Shown piece by piece: positions 58,890-64,000 of a stretch of 64,000 nucleotides of DNA (position 1 is the first letter of the stretch; each line of letters begins with the position of its first letter). This stretch comes from Talaromyces rugulosus (taxonomy: Eukaryota > Ascomycota > Eurotiomycetes > Eurotiales > Trichocomaceae), in the NCBI RefSeq assembly GCF_013368755.1, contig NC_049565.1, positions 1,488,001-1,552,000 of the forward strand. The letters are read 5' to 3'. Below the pieces are notes generated by a model. The model made no database searches and was not told the DNA's origin. It saw nothing but the letters and a program-made list of their open reading frames with translations. Made by a program: the position numbers and the translations under genes.

Positions 58890-59936
58890 ACGTTCGCCAT
58901 TTGTTTACAATATACAACTCTTGTTATGTGCTTGGTCGGGTATAAAGGCGTTTTTTATGTGGCTGATGGGAAGAAAGAATTATGATTTAATTATTTTTGA
59001 ATGTTATGTACACAGCCTTTCCATTGTTTATTCCAGCATAACAATATCGTGATTCCGATACTTCCGCTTGACCGATATTTGCATCACTTCGTGGCTGGTA
59101 CTTAAGCACGGTCCATGGAGATCAGACCCAGCTGGTGCAGTCTGGCGGATGAGAGAACTAATAGTTCCATGCCATGAACCACGGATCGATCTCGATCGGT
59201 CATATCTAGTTGGGCGGGAAAAAAGCGAGACATTTTACCAGGACATAGCCTCCAGGCTGTTAATACTATTATACTGCAGGGATTAGAGCCGTGTGGCCTA
59301 TGATGAGGCTGACTGATGTGGGGAGGCAAGTGGCCAAAAAACCTAAGAAAGGACTTCGGACGTACGTACTGTGCGTTTAATTTACAGCGGGTGTAGGAGG
59401 CCCCACCGACCCGCAGTGGGTCCTTTAAACCTTATCTTATGCCCGGTAGGCTCCACTCAATGAATCTGGATCAATCGATGAATGGTCAAGACGGACAAGG
59501 GCTCTTGTCCGGGATTTGTGTTCTGTCAAGTTTGGACCTCTTGAACCCAGTATTTTCCCGCCGATCCTCATTCTAACTAAGCCATAGCTGAGGTCTGTTC
59601 CTAATATGCTTAAGCTTTAATCTTGAGGGAGTTGTGGCAGTGGAGCCTATCTGGATGGATTTTGTCAAATCACAACGTTGTCGTGGAGGACCTTTTCCCA
59701 AAAGGAAATGCTAGAACTGGCTAGACAGCCAATAAAGTAAATTAGTATCGAGCAACTAATCTAGCGTCAATTTTCCCCCAACTGCCTTTTGTTGGGTTAT
59801 CTCAAACAGTAGATGCTGTGACGCAAACTTAGTCACCTATCTTATCGGTAGTTAGTATTTTCAAACCCGCACCAAACAACCAGTTAACCACCATTTTTTG
59901 TCTTTCTGGCTCGAGCAAGGTCTCGGGAATCAATCA
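58890..59936. other. Intergenic region before the fusion gene
   Basis: 1.05 kb. Small frames (59068-59286 and 59102-59329 on opposite strands) have no recognisable sequence. Paired GATA cores occur at about 59837-59850 (CTATCTTATCGG), roughly 90 bp before the presumed start. Confidence 0.5.
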
Positions 59937-61888
59937 ATGGTGACGGAAATGGACCAGACCGCATATCTTGCCATCAGTGGCCGGCATGTCTTCATTACAG
60001 GTGCGGCAGGCAGCATAGGGAGCCAAGCTGTACGGGAGTTTTTGGGTACGTTAGTTCAATGTTTTTATACTTTACGTCGGCAGTTTACCTAGTAGAATAA
60101 TAGACTCGGCTCAATTTTGTCAATGATACATGTAATGAAGCTCTTGTAGAACCTGACTAATGTAAAGCAGATCAAGGATGCAATGTGACTGCACATGACC
60201 TCAGCCCTGTCCAGTTACAAACTTCCGAAACAGATCGTTTGCATACAGTAACAGGAGATATCTCAGATGAAGATTCAATCAAGTCATGCATGGAACAAGC
60301 TCAACAGCGATTCGGACCTATCGATATTCTCATAGCGAATGCAGGCATTGCAGACGAGAGCCAGGCATATCCTATCTGGGATTTGCCTGTGGACATCTGG
60401 GACAAGAACTATCGAACCAATGCCCGCGGAACTTTCCTGACTATCAAGCACTTCCTTCGCGCCGCAAAGAGCGCGCAGGAAAATCAAGGAGGAAGGGAAC
60501 TCGACAACTTGGCTATCGTGATTACTGGCAGCGAGTACACAAAGGAAGCCGGCTATTCCGACTACGCTTCTGGCAAGGCCGGATTGCAGTATGGATTGAT
60601 CCAGGGACTGAAGAATGAAACCGTGAGATTGAATAGGAAAGCTCGAGTGAATGCTGTGGCTTATGGCCCTGAAAACGTTGCGCGTGCAATGGCTTTCTTA
60701 GCTTCCCATCGTGTAGCTGGCCACATTTCCGGTCAATGCATCTCCGTAGAGGGTGGTATAGATGGCCGACTTGTATGGAAAGAGAACGAGGTAGTCAATA
60801 CGTCTGATCTCTCAGTTTCCTCATCTGTACAAATGATACCCCAATCAATGCCTAAACCGCCACGAAACAAGATTAGAGTGGCTGTCTCAATAGACTTGGA
60901 TGCCGTATCCGGCTGGCTTGGAACAGGTGGGTGAACCCTCATATTTGATGCAAGATACTGATCCTTAGAATTAGGCTACTCTCCTGACAATGTGTTAGCT
61001 GATTACTCGGCAGGCTTTTTCGCTGCCCGAGTGGGTGTACCTCGACTCCTGAACATGCTGAAAAGAGTTGGTATCGCGAACAAGGTGACATGGTTTATCC
61101 CCGGCCATTCAGCCGAGAGTTTCCCGCAAGAAGTCCAGCAGGTTGTCGAATCTGGATGTGAAGTTGGCTTGCACGGCTACGCTCATGAAGGAGCATACTC
61201 ACTCACCGTCCAGCAAGAACGAGATATTCTCGAAAAATGCATAGAGATAGCCACAAAAATCACAGGCAAAAGACCTGTGGGGTATCGTGCGCCGCTGTAC
61301 CAAGTTCGGGAGTCCACATTGGACCTTTTGGAGTAATATGGCTTTGAATACGGTAAAACAAAACCATTTTCTTTAACTCTGAAAAGAATCAACTTCTAAC
61401 GTCGACATCTAGACGCTTCTCTCACAGACCACGACTGCCACCCTTTCTTTGCTCCTCGCCGACCTCCCCTCCAACCTATCGACTACACCAAACCTGCCTC
61501 TAGCTGGATGCACCCAATCCCATCATCCTCATCCCTGGATCAAAACATCTCCTCCGATTGTCGACCCTTGGTCGAGGTGCCCTGTAATTACTACATGGAA
61601 GACATGACGCCGATGCAATTTCTGCCGCACGTACACAATTCACAAGGCTATGTCGACGTGCGCGTCATCGAACAGATGTGGCGCGATCGATTTTTGTGGA
61701 TTCGTGAACATGAATCGGAGCCGATCTTCGCTATGCTGATGCATCCGGATACATCTGGCATGGCACACGTAATTGGAATGGTGGAGCGGATGATCAGGTG
61801 GTTGCAGAGTTGGGGAGAGGATGAGGTCGAGTTTATGCAGACCGGAGAGATTGCGAGGTGGTGGAAGGAGGAGAACCTACGAAAGTAA
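59937..61888 (+). pseudogene. SDR-polysaccharide deacetylase fusion with an in-frame stop
   Basis: Four exons join in one frame: 59937-60045, 60171-60926, 60999-61352 and 61413-61888. The frame is intact except for a TAA at 61334-61336 (codon 401 of 565). Residues 10-240 are a short-chain dehydrogenase/reductase: TGAAGSIG (21-28), NAG, Ser157, Tyr168 and Lys172 (YASGK), and SGQCISVEGGIDGR. Residues 270 onward are a NodB/PgdA-like polysaccharide deacetylase: SIDLDAV (Asp278/280), the metal pair His347 and His351 in GLHGYAHE, TGKRPVGYRAP, then after the stop YGFEYDASLTDHDCHPFF and LMHPDTSG. The expected codon at the stop is Glu. The SDR half also lacks the roughly 35-45 residues normally found between the NxVAPG motif and the P-E-x-VA helix. 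I read it as a decaying fusion gene; a truncated 400-aa product may still be made. Confidence 0.75.
61334..61336 (+). other. Premature TAA stop in the deacetylase domain
   Basis: In frame between LDLLE and YGFEYDASL; GAA-to-TAA is a single substitution. No GT-AG intron can remove it and keep the downstream frame. Confidence 0.8.
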
Positions 61889-62163
61889 CTGTTTCTACGA
61901 TCTACACGTGCTTATGGATGGAAAAAGTGCTGGATATTTTAAATAGAGTATTTTCGGCTATATGTACATTTTTGTAAATAAAGTGGATGAGAGGATTTTC
62001 AAAGCCTCATCGTTGCTGGTCTACTCGAATGAAAATGATGCTAAGGTATAGACAAAAACATCCCAAAACGCCTTACATGCCAGACTGGAAGGCAAAACGG
62101 CATAATAAAAAACTCGCTCCGGAATCGCATAACAAAAATAATTTTTTTTTCCCCTTCTATCGT

Positions 62164-64000
62164 TTATTCGTAAAGATCCATGTCACCACCCTCCTCGATT
62201 TCAGCAAGGGCGTCGTCAGAATCCACCATGTCTTCGTCGTCCATATCACTATCGGTATGGTTGGGAAGCACATCGATGCGGCCATCTTTCATAACCACTT
62301 GGGCAATCTCGCCGTCTTTGATGCTTCCACGTAGAATCAAAACAGCAAGCCGGTTGAGGACTTCGCGTTCAATGAGGCGAGATAGCGGACGAGCACCGTA
62401 TGCGGGGGAGTAACCGGCTTCGCCCAGATAATCTTTGACATCTTCGGTGCATTCAATTTTGATATCTTTGTCGTTAGCTTCGAGACGGCGCTGAATTTCG
62501 TTGAGTCGAATGTCCACAATAGAACGAATCTCGCGCTTGGTCAGACGGTTGAAGATGACTGTACTGGAGATACGGTTGAGGAATTCGGGAAGGAAGTAGT
62601 CACGCAAGGCGCCCATCACTAACTCGCGAGTCTGAGGCTCAATTCGTCCGTCTTTGGCTGTTGGGCGAGCGAGATATTCAGCTCCGAGATTGGAGGTCAT
62701 GACCACAATACAGTTCTTGGCGTCAATAATCCGGCCTTGGCCATCGGTAATTCGTCCGTCGTCCATGAGCTGTAGCAGCACCGTCAAAACTTCCTTGGCT
62801 GCCTTTTCAACTTCATCAAAAAGAAGGATAGAAAAGGGGCGGCGGCGAAGATTCTCGGTAAGCTGACCACCTGCATCGTGTCCGACGTAACCCGGAGGTG
62901 CACCGATCATTCGGCTAAGAGAGTGTCGTTCTTGGTATTCCGACATGTCGAACCGGATCATAGCCTTGGGATCATCGAAGAGGAACTCGGCGAGTGCTTT
63001 TGTCAAAAGAGTTTTACCTGTACCGGAAGGACCGCAGAAAAGGAAACTCGGGGGTTGATTGGGGTTGGCTAAGCCAGACCGTTGTAGTCGAATGGCGTTG
63101 GATACAGACTGTACGGCTTCTTTCTGACCGACGACAATCTTGCCAAGGTGCTTCTCCATTTGAAGGAGTTTGTCCTTCTCGGTAGTCTTGAGCCTGGTAA
63201 CTGGAATTCCGGTCCACCTGCCAACGATTTCATTGATTTGATCGGGACCAACAGCGTCAGGCATGAGAGTCGTCTCCCCTTGATCCCCAGCTCGGGCACG
63301 CTCTTCGGCATCACTCTTGGCTCGTTCAGCCTCAAGACGTTGGATGAGAGCTTGGGTTTCCGGAATGGCGTAATACTCAAGATCGGCGGCAGTTGCAGTG
63401 TCTCCTGAACGCATCGACTCGTCTCTTTTGACTTTGAGCGAGTCTAGCTTCATCTTAGCGTCTTGAATTTCTTTGCTGCGCCTCTTCTCCTGTTCGTATT
63501 TCTCTCGGAGTGGTCGCAGTTCCTCGGCAACATTTGCTGCTTCCTGTTTGGCCAGCTCAAGACGAGTTTTGGATGCGGCATCTTTTTCACGCTCTAAAGC
63601 GTGGATTTCGATTTGAAGCTGTCGTAATCTTCTTTCAAGATTGTCAAGAGCCTCCGGTTCCGATTCACGAGTCACACGCACGGCTGCGGCAGCTTCGTCA
63701 ATCAAATCAACGGCTGAATCAGGTAATCGTCGTGCGGTGAGGTAACGAGCAGCAAGTGTGGCTGCTGTTACAATGGCACCATCAAGGATGTTTACTCCGT
63801 GATGAACTTCGTATCGTTCTTTGAGACCACGAAGAATAGAAATAGTTTCGGGCACAGTTGGTTCCTTAACCAGGACTTGTTGGAAACGTCGTTCAAAGGC
63901 CTGGTCTTTCTCGATGTACTTGCGGTATTCCCCGAGCGTAGTGGCACCGATACAGTGTAGCTGGCCACGAGCTAACATCGGCTTAAGCAAGTTGGCTGCA
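62164..64000 (-). CDS. hsp104: Hsp104/ClpB disaggregase, C-terminal part
   Basis: The frame runs off the right edge, so the N-terminal domain and the first Walker A are missing; about 612 residues are visible. Seen in order: end of NBD1 ([20 protein letters not shown] with the arginine finger ERRFQ), the long coiled-coil middle domain (about [19 protein letters not shown] to [13 protein letters not shown]), NBD2 with [28 protein letters not shown], Walker [10 protein letters not shown] and sensor MTSNLGAEY, the small domain [16 protein letters not shown], and an acidic tail ending MDLYE. Hsp104 is the cytosolic AAA+ hexamer that resolves protein aggregates with Hsp70/Hsp40. No introns in the visible part. 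The promoter lies outside the window. Confidence 0.96.
   Translation of the reverse strand, partial: AANLLKPMLARGQLHCIGATTLGEYRKYIEKDQAFERRFQQVLVKEPTVPETISILRGLKERYEVHHGVNILDGAIVTAATLAARYLTARRLPDSAVDLIDEAAAAVRVTRESEPEALDNLERRLRQLQIEIHALEREKDAASKTRLELAKQEAANVAEELRPLREKYEQEKRRSKEIQDAKMKLDSLKVKRDESMRSGDTATAADLEYYAIPETQALIQRLEAERAKSDAEERARAGDQGETTLMPDAVGPDQINEIVGRWTGIPVTRLKTTEKDKLLQMEKHLGKIVVGQKEAVQSVSNAIRLQRSGLANPNQPPSFLFCGPSGTGKTLLTKALAEFLFDDPKAMIRFDMSEYQERHSLSRMIGAPPGYVGHDAGGQLTENLRRRPFSILLFDEVEKAAKEVLTVLLQLMDDGRITDGQGRIIDAKNCIVVMTSNLGAEYLARPTAKDGRIEPQTRELVMGALRDYFLPEFLNRISSTVIFNRLTKREIRSIVDIRLNEIQRRLEANDKDIKIECTEDVKDYLGEAGYSPAYGARPLSRLIEREVLNRLAVLILRGSIKDGEIAQVVMKDGRIDVLPNHTDSDMDDEDMVDSDDALAEIEEGGDMDLYE

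Noticed and set aside
61337..61412. Alternative splicing GA/GTAATATG to CTAG to bypass the TAA in the fusion gene
   Set aside because: It would shift the downstream frame and meet a stop after roughly 30 codons, losing the conserved YGFEYDASL segment.

Overview
The window is nuclear DNA of a filamentous ascomycete, most likely Eurotiales (Aspergillus/Penicillium/Talaromyces type). The basis is short GT-AG introns of about 50-70 nt, genes on both strands about every 3-4 kb, fungal-specific families (Mdm12, Dml1, Cps1/DIP2-like, fungal rhodopsin-like membrane protein), scattered ACGGAGTA-type motifs, and no bacterial or viral genes. Species cannot be named from the sequence alone. I rebuilt exon structures by hand. 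Every joined coding sequence listed keeps its reading frame, with the one exception stated below.

Layout. 0.9-6.1 kb: a BAP31-type ER protein (+), the ERMES subunit MDM12 (-) and tRNA-dihydrouridine synthase DUS3 (-). 6.1-9.2 kb: a long gene-free stretch before an SFP1-like zinc-finger regulator (+, 9.2-11.4). 12.5-18 kb: DEAD-box helicase DRS1 (+) and 2-isopropylmalate synthase LEU4 (+), the latter behind three TGACTCA (Gcn4/CpcA) sites. 18.5-24.5 kb: a seven-exon Cps1/DIP2-like tandem adenylate-forming protein (-). 25.3-30.7 kb: ribosomal protein RPS5/uS7 (+), ribosome-export factor SDA1 (+), and a probable Spd1/Dif1-like ribonucleotide reductase regulator with a PIP box (+). 31.4-31.7 kb: a tiny two-exon gene resembling SMP/LEA-type proteins (+). 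32-37.3 kb: ER Hsp70 LHS1 (-) and DML1/Misato (-), the latter divergent from an unrecognised coiled-coil protein (+, 37.8-39.7). 40.1-43.6 kb: an LCHN/DENN-like protein (-) and an EBP-type sterol isomerase (+). 44.4-49.7 kb: a giant DH-domain (Rho-GEF-like) protein (+). 50.3-53.3 kb: recombination translocase RDH54 (-). 53.9-61.9 kb: accessory-looking genes, namely an APC-family permease (-), a fungal rhodopsin-like membrane protein (+), and an SDR-polysaccharide deacetylase fusion (+). 62.2 kb to the end: the 3' part of HSP104 (-).

Themes. Ribosome supply is over-represented (SFP1-like, DRS1, RPS5, SDA1). ER/mitochondrial contact and ER homeostasis also recur (BAP31, MDM12, LHS1, EBP). Two DNA-metabolism genes (the Spd1-like gene and RDH54) each carry an ACGCGT MluI cell-cycle box upstream.

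The most unusual locus is the SDR-deacetylase fusion. Two enzyme domains sit in one open frame, but an in-frame TAA interrupts the deacetylase half and the SDR half lacks its substrate-loop region. This reads as a fused gene in early decay.
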